64,000 bases of DNA. It comes from Thermomonas sp. HDW16. GTDB lineage: Bacteria; Pseudomonadota; Gammaproteobacteria; Xanthomonadales; Xanthomonadaceae. Location of the stretch: contig NZ_CP049872.1 of NCBI RefSeq assembly GCF_011302915.1, positions 1,488,001 through 1,552,000 on the forward strand. The letters are read 5' to 3'. The notes beneath the pieces were generated by a model. The model did no database searches. It worked only from the letters and a program-made list of their open reading frames with translations, and was not told the DNA's origin. A program made the position numbers and the translations under genes. Below are positions 10,645-19,584 of this stretch, piece after piece (positions within the stretch are counted from its first letter, which is position 1; every line of letters starts with the position of its first letter).

Positions 10645-11123
10645 TGGCAAGGAAGCTGGGTGTATTGATGGTCTGCCTGGGCAACATCTGCCGCTCGCCG
10701 ATGGCGGAAGGCGTGCTGCGCGCGCGGCTGGAGGAAGCGGGGTTGGCCGACAAGGTGCGGGTGGATTCGGCGGCGACTGGCCGCTCGCATATCGGCCATG
10801 CGCCGGATGAACGCGCCATCGCCTGCGCGGCCAAGCACGGCATCGACATTTCCGCGCAGCGCGCACGCGCCCTGGAAATCGCCGATTTCGACGAGTTCGA
10901 CTTCATTCTCTGCGCGGATCGCACCATCCTGCACGATGCGCGCGTGCGCAAGCCGCGTACGTCGCATGCGGATGTCGAGCTCTTGCTGGAATGGAGCGGC
11001 GTCGGCAAGAAGGACATCCCCGATCCGTATTACGGCGACACCCGCGATTTCGAAAAGGCCTTCAAGCTGGTCGATGCGGCGGCGCTGGGCATGGTCGAGC
11101 GCATCCGCCAGGGACGTTTCTGA
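10644..11123 (+). CDS. Low-molecular-weight protein-tyrosine phosphatase
   Basis: Cytosolic phosphatase with the CX5R active-site loop at residues 11-17 (CLGNICR) close to the N-terminus and the DPYYGD segment with the general acid near residue 125. It is 159 residues long, typical of LMW-PTP. Relatives often act on bacterial tyrosine kinases of capsule export, and a BY-kinase is encoded 9 kb downstream, but its position here, translationally coupled to kdsB, does not prove that link. Confidence 0.94.
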   Translation: MARKLGVLMVCLGNICRSPMAEGVLRARLEEAGLADKVRVDSAATGRSHIGHAPDERAIACAAKHGIDISAQRARALEIADFDEFDFILCADRTILHDARVRKPRTSHADVELLLEWSGVGKKDIPDPYYGDTRDFEKAFKLVDAAALGMVERIRQGRF

Positions 11124-11148
11124 GCCGCGCGGGCATGGACGGGCGCGA

Positions 11149-13032
11149 ATGAGCAAGCGCAAGACCGACGCCGCCGTGCCGGAGTTCGACGGCAAGGCTG
11201 TTGCCGCTGCCATGCCCGCAGCGCCAGGCGTGTACCGGATGATCAATGCCGATAGTGGCGTGCTCTATGTCGGCAAGGCGCGCGCGCTGCGCAACCGCGT
11301 CGGCAGCTATTTCAACGCCACCCCGAAGTCGACCCGGATCATGGCGATGCTGGCGCAGGTGGCGCGCATCGAAGTCACCGTCACCCGCAGCGAGGCCGAC
11401 GCGCTGCTGCTGGAAAACCAGCTGATCAAGTCGCTGGCGCCGCGCTACAACGTGATGCTGCGCGACGACAAGAGTTACCCGTTCGTGTTGCTGACCAGGG
11501 AGGAATGGCCGCGCATCGCCTTCCACCGCGGGCCGCGCGCGATCCCGGGGCGTTACTTCGGCCCGTACCCGAGCGCGGTGTCGGTGCGCGAAACGCTCAA
11601 CCTGATGCACAAGCTGTTCCGCCTGCGCAGCTGCGAGGACAGCGTGTTCAAGAATCGCAGCCGGCCCTGCCTGCAGCACCAGATCGGTCGCTGCAGCGCG
11701 CCCTGCGTGGGGCTGGTCGACGCCGGCGATTACGCCAATGCGGTGCGTCGCGCTGGCCTGTTCCTCGATGGGCGCAGCGAAGAACTCGGCGATGAACTGA
11801 CCGCGGCGATGCAGCGGGCCAGCGACGAGCTTGAATTCGAGGCGGCCGCGCGCCTGCGCGACCTGATCGCCACCATCCGCAAGCTGCAGACGCGGCAATA
11901 CGTCGATGGACGCAACGCCGATCTGGATGTGCTGGCGGTGGCGATGCAGGGCGCATCGGCCTGCGTGCTGTTGCTGGCGTTCCGCGATGGCCGCAACCTA
12001 GGCACGCGTGCCTTCTTCCCCAAGACCAATGGCGAGGACAGCGCCGCCGAGGTGTTGGCTGCATTCGTCTCGCAGTACTACGCGGAACAGCCGCCACCAG
12101 GGGAAATCGTGCTCGATCGCGATATCCCGGAGCGCGAACTGATCGAACAGGCGCTGGCCGAACATGCCGGCCGCAAGGTCGAGTTGCGCAGCAATGTGCG
12201 TGGCGAACGCGCGGCGCACCTGGACCTGGTCAAGCGCAACGCGGAGCTGACGCTGGCGACCGAACTGACCAGCAGCAGCGCGCAACAGGCACGGGTGGAA
12301 GGGCTGCGCGAGTTGCTGGGCCTGGCCGAGGCACCGAAGCGAATCGAATGCTTCGACATCAGCCACACCATGGGCGAGGCGACGGTCGCCTCCTGCGTGG
12401 TGTTCGATGCGGCCGGCCCGGTACGCAACCAGTACCGACGCTACAACATCGCCGGCATCGAACCGGGCGACGACTATGCCGCCATGCACCAGGCGCTGCA
12501 ACGGCGTTTCCGCCCGGTCGCCGAGGGCGAGCCGGATGCGGTACTGCCGGACGTGCTGCTGATCGATGGCGGCGCGGGGCAGGTGGCGCAAGCGCAGGCT
12601 GTATTGCAGGAAAGCGGCGTGGCCGGGGTGGCATTGGTTGGCGTGGCCAAGGGGCCGGCGCGTAAAGCCGGCGCGGAAACCCTGTTGCTGCTGGATGGGC
12701 GCGAAGTACAGCCGGGGGCAGCTTCGCCCGCGCTGCAACTGGTGCAACAGGTGCGCGACGAGGCCCATCGCTTCGCCATCACCGGCCATCGCGGCAAGCG
12801 ACAGAAGGCGCGCAACAGCAGCCGGCTGGAGGAAATCGCCGGGATCGGTCCGCGCCGGCGCGCGGCCCTCTTGCGGCATTTTGGCGGTCTGTCAGGATTG
12901 AAGGCGGCGGCGGTGGACGATATCGCCAAGGTCGAAGGGGTCAACCGTGCGCTCGCCGAGCGTATCTGGGCTAGCCTGCACGGGTTGGAGCAGGGCGGAG
13001 CGGAGCGGGGCGGGGTGCAGGAGCAAGGATGA
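11149..13032 (+). CDS. uvrC: Excinuclease ABC subunit C
   Basis: Makes both incisions around UvrB-bound DNA lesions in nucleotide excision repair. Domain order in the 627 residues: GIY-YIG nuclease with GVYRMI and LYVGKA, Cys-rich segment, UVR (UvrB-binding) motif, RNase H-like C-terminal nuclease with the ECFDISH segment, and a helix-hairpin-helix pair at the end (IAGIGPRRRAALL). ATG 11149 is preferred over a long upstream in-frame opening inside the phosphatase gene. The stop overlaps pgsA (ATGA). Confidence 0.98.
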   Translation: MSKRKTDAAVPEFDGKAVAAAMPAAPGVYRMINADSGVLYVGKARALRNRVGSYFNATPKSTRIMAMLAQVARIEVTVTRSEADALLLENQLIKSLAPRYNVMLRDDKSYPFVLLTREEWPRIAFHRGPRAIPGRYFGPYPSAVSVRETLNLMHKLFRLRSCEDSVFKNRSRPCLQHQIGRCSAPCVGLVDAGDYANAVRRAGLFLDGRSEELGDELTAAMQRASDELEFEAAARLRDLIATIRKLQTRQYVDGRNADLDVLAVAMQGASACVLLLAFRDGRNLGTRAFFPKTNGEDSAAEVLAAFVSQYYAEQPPPGEIVLDRDIPERELIEQALAEHAGRKVELRSNVRGERAAHLDLVKRNAELTLATELTSSSAQQARVEGLRELLGLAEAPKRIECFDISHTMGEATVASCVVFDAAGPVRNQYRRYNIAGIEPGDDYAAMHQALQRRFRPVAEGEPDAVLPDVLLIDGGAGQVAQAQAVLQESGVAGVALVGVAKGPARKAGAETLLLLDGREVQPGAASPALQLVQQVRDEAHRFAITGHRGKRQKARNSSRLEEIAGIGPRRRAALLRHFGGLSGLKAAAVDDIAKVEGVNRALAERIWASLHGLEQGGAERGGVQEQG

Positions 13033-13613
13033 AACTGACGATACCTACATGGCTAACCCTGGCGCGGATCGCGATGATCCCGGTGCTGGTGATCGTCTAT
13101 TACCTCGATTACCGCTGGACGAATATCGCCGCGACCGTGATCTTTGCCTTCGCCTCCATCACCGATTGGCTGGATGGCTGGATCGCGCGCCGTTACCAGC
13201 AATATTCGGTGTTCGGTGCCTTCCTGGATCCGGTGGCGGACAAGTTGATGGTGTCGACCGCATTGGTGATCACCGTGCAGCACCACCACACGGTGTGGAT
13301 GGCGCTGTGGGCCAGTGTGATCATTGGCCGCGAGATCGCGGTCTCCGCCCTGCGTGAATGGATGGCCGAGCTCGGCCAGCGAGCGAAGGTGGCGGTGGCC
13401 ACTGTTGGCAAGGTCAAGACCGTGGTGCAGATGGTCGCACTGGGCTTCCTGCTGTATCGGGAACCCCTGCTGGGAATCCCGGTGTTCCTGTTCGGCGAAT
13501 GGTTGCTGGCCGCGGCCGCGATCCTCACCCTGTGGTCGGGCTACGAGTATGTGCGTGCCGCATGGCCTGTGTTGCGGGCGCAGGAAACAAAGGGTGTTGA
13601 CACTCCGGAATGA
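13029..13613 (+). CDS. pgsA: CDP-diacylglycerol-glycerol-3-phosphate 3-phosphatidyltransferase
   Basis: Inner-membrane enzyme of phosphatidylglycerol synthesis. The 194-residue protein has the complete CDP-alcohol phosphatidyltransferase signature: D46, D49-G50, A53-R54, G63, D67 and D71, surrounded by several hydrophobic helices. The order uvrC-pgsA-tRNA-Gly-tRNA-Cys-tRNA-Leu matches the gene order known from other gammaproteobacteria, including E. coli. Confidence 0.96.
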   Translation: MKLTIPTWLTLARIAMIPVLVIVYYLDYRWTNIAATVIFAFASITDWLDGWIARRYQQYSVFGAFLDPVADKLMVSTALVITVQHHHTVWMALWASVIIGREIAVSALREWMAELGQRAKVAVATVGKVKTVVQMVALGFLLYREPLLGIPVFLFGEWLLAAAAILTLWSGYEYVRAAWPVLRAQETKGVDTPE

Positions 13614-13636
13614 AGCCGTAAAATGGCGGGCTCAAC

Positions 13637-13711
<75 letters not shown>

Positions 13712-13719
13712 GGTTCAGA

Positions 13720-13743
13720 CGAAGCCCCGTACGCGGGGCTTCG
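13720..13743 (+). terminator. Hairpin between tRNA-Gly and tRNA-Cys
   Basis: A 10-bp GC-rich stem (CGAAGCCCCG with its complement) and a 4-nt loop, followed by a weakly T-rich TTGTTTC. It may be a partial terminator or a processing structure, since two more tRNAs follow. Confidence 0.6.
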
Positions 13744-13771
13744 TTGTTTCAGTAAGATGTAACCGTCATCC

Positions 13772-13845
13772 GGCCGGGTGGCAGAGTGGTTATGCAGCGG
13801 ACTGCAAATCCGCGTACGCCGGTTCAATTCCGACCTCGGCCTCCA
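13772..13845 (+). tRNA. tRNA-Cys (anticodon GCA)
   Basis: A 74-nt cloverleaf with encoded CCA: acceptor GGCCGGG/CTCGGCC with one G-T pair, anticodon loop CTGCAAA, T-loop TTCAATT. Confidence 0.97.
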
Positions 13846-13865
13846 TCATTCCGATGGAATCTGGA

Positions 13866-13890
13866 AACCCCGCTCCGGCGGGGTTTTTCT
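13866..13890 (+). terminator. Intrinsic terminator after tRNA-Cys
   Basis: Eight-base-pair stem AACCCCGC/GCGGGGTT with a TCCG loop, followed directly by a T-rich run. Confidence 0.75.
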
Positions 13891-13927
13891 TTGGGCGATG
13901 CCAAGCGTGTCGTAAGCTTGCGTGCAA

Positions 13928-14014
13928 GCCTGGGTGGCGAAACCGGTAGACGCATCGGACTTAAAATCCGCCGGCCGCAAGGCCATGAGGGTTCGAGTCC
14001 CTCCCCAGGCACCA
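13928..14014 (+). tRNA. tRNA-Leu (anticodon TAA)
   Basis: An 87-nt class II tRNA with a long variable arm (CCGGCCGCAAGGCC region) and encoded CCA; acceptor GCCTGGG/CCCAGGC; anticodon loop CTTAAAA. Confidence 0.98.
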
Positions 14015-14029
14015 TTCACCGGAGATGCT

Positions 14030-15655
14030 GTGTCCCGTTACGTCGCTTACATCACCAGTCTTGCCTTGACCTTGGTGGCGTTGTCGTTGGTACGTCTGCA
14101 TCCGGGTTGGTGGTGGGGCGTCGCGGCGTTCGGTGGCCTGTCGCTGCTGGGCACGCTTGATCTCCTGCAGCGCAGGAGCACCCTGCGCCGCAACTATCCG
14201 ATCCTGGCGCATTTCCGCTACGGGCTGGAATCGATCGGCCCGGAAATGCGGCAGTATTTCATCCAGTCCGATACCGCCGAGGTGCCGTTCTCGCGCGAGC
14301 AACGCGCATTGGTGTACCAGCGCGGCAAGGGCGTCAGTGACGTGCGTCCATTCGGCAGCCTGCACGATCCGTACGCGGTCGATTACGAATGGATCAACCA
14401 TTCGATCGCACCGGCAAGCGTCGCCTCCGCCGATTTCCGCATCACCATCGGCGCAGGTCGCGCACAATCGTATTCGGCGAGTGTGTTCAACATTTCGGCG
14501 ATGAGTTTCGGAGCGCTGTCCGCCGCGGCGATCCGTGCGTTGAACGCGGGGGCGAAGCGTGGCGGCTTTTACCACGATACCGGCGAGGGCTCGATCTCGC
14601 CCTATCATCGCGAGGCCGGCGGCGACCTGGTCTGGGAAATCGGCTCGGGCTATTTCGGTTGCCGCAACGATGCCGGTGGCTTCGACGAAGAACGCTTCAC
14701 CGCCAACGCGCGCGATCCGCAGGTGAAGATGATCGAGGTGAAGCTGTCGCAGGGCGCCAAACCGGGCCATGGCGGTGTGTTGCCGGCAGCAAAGGTGACC
14801 GCCGAGATCTCGGCCACGCGCGGCGTGCCGATGGGTTGCGATTGCGTGTCGCCGGCACGGCATACGGCGTTCTCGACGCCGCTGGGATTGCTGCAATTCG
14901 TCGACAGGTTGCGCGATCGTTCGGGCGGCAAGCCCACCGGCTTCAAGCTGGCCATCGGCCATCCCTGGGAATGGTTCGGAATCGCCAAGGCCATGCAGGA
15001 AAGCGGCATCACCCCCGATTTCATCGTGGTCGATGGTGCCGAGGGCGGTACCGGTGCGGCGCCGGCCGAGTTCATCGATCATGTCGGTGTGCCGATGCAC
15101 GAGGCCTTGATGCTGGTGCACAACACCTTGGTGGGATTGGAATTGCGCGACCGGATCAAGATCGGCGCGGCCGGCAAGATCACCAGTGCGTTCGACATCG
15201 CGCGCACGCTGTCGATGGGCGCGGACTGGTGCAACGCTGCGCGCGGCTACATGTTCGCGCTGGGTTGCATCCAGTCCATGAGCTGCCACACCGACCGCTG
15301 CCCGACCGGAATCGCCACCCAGGATCCGAAACGTTGGAAACGGCTGGACGTGCCCGACAAAGCCAGCCGCGTCGCCGAATTCCACGAAAACACCTTGCAC
15401 GCCTTGCGCGACTTGTTGTGCGCGGCGGGGCTGGAACACCCCGACCAGCTCGGCCCGGAACACATCTTGCGGCGGGTGTCGCCGACCCAAGTGCGTTCGT
15501 TGCGTGCGCTGTACCGCTTCCTTGAGCCGGGCGAACTGCTAGGTGGGCGTATCCCGGAGCACGCGGTGTTCCAGGATTTCTGGCAGGCCGCCCGCAGTGA
15601 TGCCTTCATGCCGCCCGAGAATGTCCTGCGCCTGCGCTCCGGCAAGAGCAGCTGA
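14030..15655 (+). CDS. FMN-binding glutamate synthase-like membrane-anchored protein
   Basis: The 541-residue protein has two N-terminal hydrophobic helices (within about residues 4-45) and then the FMN/iron-sulfur central region of glutamate synthase. Visible are the AMSFGALS phosphate-binding segment, [12 protein letters not shown] and the three-Cys cluster [12 protein letters not shown]. It lacks the glutaminase domain, so it cannot be a complete GOGAT. Relatives are annotated as glutamate synthase-related proteins of unknown substrate. GTG 14030 is chosen because GGAG lies 5 nt upstream and the tRNA-Leu ends at 14014. Confidence 0.88.
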   Translation: MSRYVAYITSLALTLVALSLVRLHPGWWWGVAAFGGLSLLGTLDLLQRRSTLRRNYPILAHFRYGLESIGPEMRQYFIQSDTAEVPFSREQRALVYQRGKGVSDVRPFGSLHDPYAVDYEWINHSIAPASVASADFRITIGAGRAQSYSASVFNISAMSFGALSAAAIRALNAGAKRGGFYHDTGEGSISPYHREAGGDLVWEIGSGYFGCRNDAGGFDEERFTANARDPQVKMIEVKLSQGAKPGHGGVLPAAKVTAEISATRGVPMGCDCVSPARHTAFSTPLGLLQFVDRLRDRSGGKPTGFKLAIGHPWEWFGIAKAMQESGITPDFIVVDGAEGGTGAAPAEFIDHVGVPMHEALMLVHNTLVGLELRDRIKIGAAGKITSAFDIARTLSMGADWCNAARGYMFALGCIQSMSCHTDRCPTGIATQDPKRWKRLDVPDKASRVAEFHENTLHALRDLLCAAGLEHPDQLGPEHILRRVSPTQVRSLRALYRFLEPGELLGGRIPEHAVFQDFWQAARSDAFMPPENVLRLRSGKSS

Positions 15656-15684
15656 TACTCTGCGCGATCATTGAAACGCATCGC

Positions 15685-16596
15685 ATGACCTTGAACGCAG
15701 CACTTTCACATCTCGACCGGCTGGAAGCCGAAAGCATCCATATCCTCAGGGAAGTCGCGGCCGAATTCCGCAATCCCGTGATGCTGTATTCCGTCGGCAA
15801 GGACAGCTCCGTGCTGCTACACCTGTTGCAGAAGGCGTTTTATCCCGCGCGCGCGCCAATTCCGCTGCTGCACGTGGATACCGGCTGGAAGTTCCGCGAG
15901 ATGATCGCGTTCCGTGATCGTCGCGCCGCGGACACCGGCATCGAGCTGCGCGTGCACACCAATCCCGAGGGCGTGGCGCAGGGCATCGGCCCGATCACGC
16001 ATGGCGCCACCGTGCATACCGACGTGATGAAGACCCAAGCGCTGAAGCAGGCGCTGGACAAGTGGGGCTTCGATGCCGCTATCGGTGGTGCGCGCCGCGA
16101 CGAGGAAAAATCGCGGGCGAAGGAACGCATCTTCAGCTTTCGCAACGCGCAACAACGCTGGGATCCGAAGAACCAGCGGCCCGAGTTATGGAACCTCTAC
16201 AACACACGCGTCCACAAGGGTGAATCGGTGCGCGCGTTCCCGATCAGCAATTGGACCGAGCTCGACGTCTGGCTGTACATCTACCGCGAGAACATCCCGG
16301 TACCGTCGCTGTATCTGGCGCAGGAACGCCCAGTGATCGAACGGGATGGCGCGCTGATCCTGGTCGACGACGAACGCCTGCCGCTGCATGAAGGCGAAAC
16401 CCCGGTGCTCAAACGCGTGCGCTTCCGCACCCTGGGCTGCTATCCACTGACCGGCGCGATCGAGTCCGAGGCCGACACGCTGGAGAAGATCATCGCCGAG
16501 ATGCTGGTGGCGACGTCGTCGGAACGGCAGGGACGGGTGATCGACCACGATCCCACCGCCTCGATGGAGAAGAAGAAGCAGGAGGGCTATTTCTGA
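15685..16596 (+). CDS. cysD: Sulfate adenylyltransferase subunit 2
   Basis: Forms adenylyl sulfate from ATP and sulfate with CysN, the first step of assimilatory sulfate reduction. The 303-residue protein has the PP-loop SVGKDSS (36-42) and the family segments [12 protein letters not shown] and [16 protein letters not shown]. The stop overlaps the cysNC start (TGATG), so subunits are made together. Confidence 0.97.
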   Translation: MTLNAALSHLDRLEAESIHILREVAAEFRNPVMLYSVGKDSSVLLHLLQKAFYPARAPIPLLHVDTGWKFREMIAFRDRRAADTGIELRVHTNPEGVAQGIGPITHGATVHTDVMKTQALKQALDKWGFDAAIGGARRDEEKSRAKERIFSFRNAQQRWDPKNQRPELWNLYNTRVHKGESVRAFPISNWTELDVWLYIYRENIPVPSLYLAQERPVIERDGALILVDDERLPLHEGETPVLKRVRFRTLGCYPLTGAIESEADTLEKIIAEMLVATSSERQGRVIDHDPTASMEKKKQEGYF

Positions 16597-18479
16597 TGAG
16601 CCTCCATGATGCAAACGCGCAGGTCGCCGCCTGCCTGCAGCAGCATGAAACCAAGGGTCTGCTGCGCTTCATCACCTGCGGCAGCGTGGACGATGGCAAG
16701 AGCACCCTGATCGGGCGCCTGCTGCACGATACGAAACTGCTGTTGGACGACCAAGTGGCCGCACTGGAATCCGACAGCCGCAAGCACGGCACCCAGAACG
16801 GCGAACTGGATTTCGCGTTGCTGGTCGATGGCCTGTCCGCCGAGCGCGAGCAGGGCATCACCATCGATGTGGCCTACCGTTTCTTCGGTACCGAGCGGCG
16901 CAAGTTCATCGTCGCCGATTGCCCCGGCCACGAGCAGTACACCCGCAACATGGCCACGGGCGCGTCCACTGCCGACCTTGCCGTGGTGCTGGTCGACGCG
17001 CGCAAGGGACTGCTGACGCAGACGCGCCGGCACAGTTACATCGTTTCGCTGCTCGGCATTCGCCATGTCGCGCTGGCGGTGAACAAGATGGATCTGGTGG
17101 GTTATGACCAATCGGCGTTCGACGCCATCGTCGATGACTACCGTGAACTTGCCGCGCAGCTCGGCATCCCGCACGTGCAAGCGATCCCGCTGTCGGCATT
17201 GAAAGGCGACAACATGATTTCGGCATCGAGTGCGATGCCGTGGTACGTGGGGCCGTCGCTGCTCGAATACCTCGAAACCGTGCAGGTCGAACCGGTATCG
17301 GCCGACGCTGCATTCTGCCTGCCGGTGCAATGGGTCAATCGACCGAACCAGGATTTCCGCGGCTTCGCCGGCACGGTCGTCGGCGGGCAAGTCGCGGTGG
17401 GCGATGAAGTGGCGGTGCTGCCTTCGGGTCGGCGCTCGACCGTGGCGCGCATCGTCACTGCCGATGGCGACCTCGCAAACGCGAGCGATGGGCAAGCGGT
17501 GACGCTGACGCTGGCGGACGAAATCGATGCCAGCCGCGGCGATGTGATCGCGGCAGCAATCGACCCGCCGGAAGTCGCCGACCAGTTCGCTGCGCACCTG
17601 CTGTGGATGGGCGATGAGCGCCTGCTGCCGGGGCGGCCGTACCTGCTGAAGATCGGTGCCCGCACCGTGGGTGCGTCGGTCACCGAGATCAAGCACAAGA
17701 TCGATGTCAACACGCAGGAACACCTGGCCGCCAAGCACCTCGAGCTCAACGAGGTCGCCTACTGCAACCTGCACCTCGACCAGCCGGTCGCGTTCGAGCC
17801 GTACGCGCGCAACCGCGCGCTCGGCGGTTTCATCCTCATCGACCGCCAGAGCAATGCCACAGTTGCCGCCGGTACCCTGGATTTCGCCCTGCGCCGTGCC
17901 GGCAACATCCACTGGCAGCACATGGACGTGGACAAGCAGGCGAGGGCGCGGATCAAGCACCAGCAACCACGCTGCCTGTGGTTCACCGGTCTGTCCGGCG
18001 CCGGCAAGTCGACCATCGCCAACCTGGTCGAGAAGAAGCTGCTGGCGATGGGACAGCACACCTACCTGCTGGACGGCGACAACGTCCGCCATGGCCTGAA
18101 CAAGGATCTTGGTTTCACCGACGAGGATCGCGTGGAGAACATCCGCCGCGTGGCGGAAGTCGCGAAACTGATGACCGATGCCGGCTTGATCGTGCTGGTC
18201 AGCTTCATCAGCCCATTCCGCGCTGAACGCCAGATGGCACGCAGCCTGTTCGGCGAAGGCGAGTTCCTGGAAGTGTTTGTCGATACGCCGCTGGCCGAGG
18301 CCGAACGACGCGACGTGAAAGGCCTATATGCCAAGGCGCGAGCAGGTCAGTTGCGCAACTTCACCGGCATCGATTCGCCTTACGAAGCTCCGGAGCATCC
18401 GGAACTGCACCTGCAGGCTGATCGCTCAAGCCCGGTCGAACTGGCTGAACAGGTGATCCAGGCACTGATCGCGGACTAG
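16596..18479 (+). CDS. cysNC: Bifunctional sulfate adenylyltransferase subunit 1/adenylylsulfate kinase
   Basis: Fusion of the CysN GTPase with the CysC kinase, giving PAPS. In the 627 residues the N-terminal GTPase has Walker [10 protein letters not shown] (29-37), [12 protein letters not shown] and NKMD. EF-Tu-like beta-barrel domains follow, and a C-terminal APS kinase begins about residue 455 with P-loop GLSGAGKST (465-473) and [11 protein letters not shown]. Fused CysNC is common in Xanthomonas-type bacteria and rhizobia. The gene is followed by a strong hairpin. Confidence 0.97.
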   Translation: MSLHDANAQVAACLQQHETKGLLRFITCGSVDDGKSTLIGRLLHDTKLLLDDQVAALESDSRKHGTQNGELDFALLVDGLSAEREQGITIDVAYRFFGTERRKFIVADCPGHEQYTRNMATGASTADLAVVLVDARKGLLTQTRRHSYIVSLLGIRHVALAVNKMDLVGYDQSAFDAIVDDYRELAAQLGIPHVQAIPLSALKGDNMISASSAMPWYVGPSLLEYLETVQVEPVSADAAFCLPVQWVNRPNQDFRGFAGTVVGGQVAVGDEVAVLPSGRRSTVARIVTADGDLANASDGQAVTLTLADEIDASRGDVIAAAIDPPEVADQFAAHLLWMGDERLLPGRPYLLKIGARTVGASVTEIKHKIDVNTQEHLAAKHLELNEVAYCNLHLDQPVAFEPYARNRALGGFILIDRQSNATVAAGTLDFALRRAGNIHWQHMDVDKQARARIKHQQPRCLWFTGLSGAGKSTIANLVEKKLLAMGQHTYLLDGDNVRHGLNKDLGFTDEDRVENIRRVAEVAKLMTDAGLIVLVSFISPFRAERQMARSLFGEGEFLEVFVDTPLAEAERRDVKGLYAKARAGQLRNFTGIDSPYEAPEHPELHLQADRSSPVELAEQVIQALIAD

Positions 18480-18501
18480 CCTGGCTAGCGCAATTGCGCA
18501 A

Positions 18502-18532
18502 CGAAAAAGCCGGCGCAAGGCCGGCTTTTTCG
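18502..18532. terminator. Bidirectional terminator between cysNC and tRNA-Val
   Basis: A perfect 12-bp stem (CGAAAAAGCCGG and complement) with T-runs on both strands, suited to end cysNC on the plus strand and tRNA-Val on the minus strand. Confidence 0.85.
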
Positions 18533-18536
18533 TATC

Positions 18537-18611
18537 TGGTGGGCGGTGCAGGGTTCGAACCTGCGACCCTTGCCGTGTGAAGGCAATGCTCTACCGCTGA
18601 GCTAACCGCCC
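18537..18611 (-). tRNA. tRNA-Val (anticodon CAC)
   Basis: A 75-nt cloverleaf on the minus strand with encoded CCA: acceptor GGGCGGT/ACCGCCC, anticodon stem TTGCC/GGCAA, loop TTCACAC, T-loop TTCGAAC. Confidence 0.97.
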
Positions 18612-18764
18612 GTGGGCCGCGCATTGTACAGGATCGAAGCCCTTGGGCAATGGTTGCCATGGATACGCGTTGATCCAATGCTGATCGCGTCTTTTTGCCA
18701 GTGAAGCACGTTCATGTTCAGTCCCTGATGTTGCGTGCCACTGCGACTACTGTCGGTTGGCTTG

Positions 18765-18780
18765 TGGCACAACATTTGCA
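18765..18780 (+). promoter_or_regulatory. Sigma-54 type -24/-12 promoter for the polysaccharide export operon
   Basis: TGGCAC, five bases, TTGCA: all invariant GG and GC bases are present at the correct spacing. A transcript would start about 18791, 24 nt before the lipoprotein ATG at 18815. The region 18612-18814 contains no gene. A sigma-70-like TTGTGG-16-CATAAT overlaps the same bases, so the sigma assignment is inferred from sequence only. Confidence 0.65.
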
Positions 18781-18814
18781 AGGCATAATTGGGATGGATT
18801 TCAAGGAATTGCCG

Positions 18815-19537
18815 ATGCGCTTTCGCTGGTTTCATACATGGACGGCCCTGTTTCTGACCTGCTGCATGCTGGCGGCATGTGCATCTGGAGGTGGTTCGCC
18901 TGGAACCACCGTGTCCGGGAAGCAGGGAGTTCCGCTTCCGGCACCGGACACCACCAGTGCGTCAGGCTCCTACCAAGGCGCCTCCGACTACCGCATAGGT
19001 GCGCAGGATTTGCTGGCCATCAGCGTGTTCGGCGTGCAGGAACTGAACAAGGAAGTCCGGGTGAATTCCAACGGGCAGATATCGCTGCCGCTGATCGGTG
19101 GTGTGATGGCCGGTGGACGCACCATCCCCGAGTTGGAGGCTGACCTCGCCAGGAAGTACGCGGACGGATACCTGCAGAAGCCGCAGGTCAGCGTGTTTGT
19201 CAAGGAATTCACCAGCCAGAGGATCACCTTGGAGGGTGCGGTCGCCAAGCCCGGTATTTATCCGATCACCGGCAAGACCAGTCTGCTGCAGGCAATCGCC
19301 TTGGCCGGGGGCATCGACGACAAGACCGCCGATCTTGCAGGTGTCGTGTTGATGCGGCAGATCAACGGCAAGCGCATGGCTGCCGCGTATGACCTGCGTC
19401 AGGTTCGCAAAGGGATTGCTGACGATCCACAGATCTATGGCGATGACATCATCGTCGTCGAGCAATCGGCCAGCAAGACCGCGTTCCGCCGTTTCATCGA
19501 ATCGGTGCCAGCACTCGGCATCTTCACCTTGCTCTGA
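18815..19537 (+). CDS. Polysaccharide export lipoprotein (Wza/GumB-type OPX protein)
   Basis: Outer-membrane polysaccharide export protein, the exit channel for capsule or exopolysaccharide. The start ATG 18815 gives a lipoprotein signal ending in the lipobox LAAC with C22, and an AAGGAA sequence lies 7 nt upstream; an ATG at 18794 would add seven residues. The mature part has the Poly_export domain (YRIGAQDLLAISVFG) and a SLBB-like segment (ITLEGAVAKPGIYPI). At 240 residues it is shorter than Wza of E. coli and closer to GumB. It begins the cluster with its kinase partner. Confidence 0.93.
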   Translation: MRFRWFHTWTALFLTCCMLAACASGGGSPGTTVSGKQGVPLPAPDTTSASGSYQGASDYRIGAQDLLAISVFGVQELNKEVRVNSNGQISLPLIGGVMAGGRTIPELEADLARKYADGYLQKPQVSVFVKEFTSQRITLEGAVAKPGIYPITGKTSLLQAIALAGGIDDKTADLAGVVLMRQINGKRMAAAYDLRQVRKGIADDPQIYGDDIIVVEQSASKTAFRRFIESVPALGIFTLL

Positions 19538-19584
19538 TCGTACGAGCTGCTTCGCCCCTTCTCCACGAGTGCCATTCGATTCCG

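Noticed and set aside
13928-14014. tRNA-Leu as an integration site for a mobile island
   Set aside because: No integrase, no repeated tRNA 3' end further downstream was noticed, and the flanking genes are housekeeping.
13961-15490. A 509-residue minus-strand frame over the glutamate synthase-like gene
   Set aside because: Complementary shadow; starts and ends inside neighbours and has no recognisable domain.
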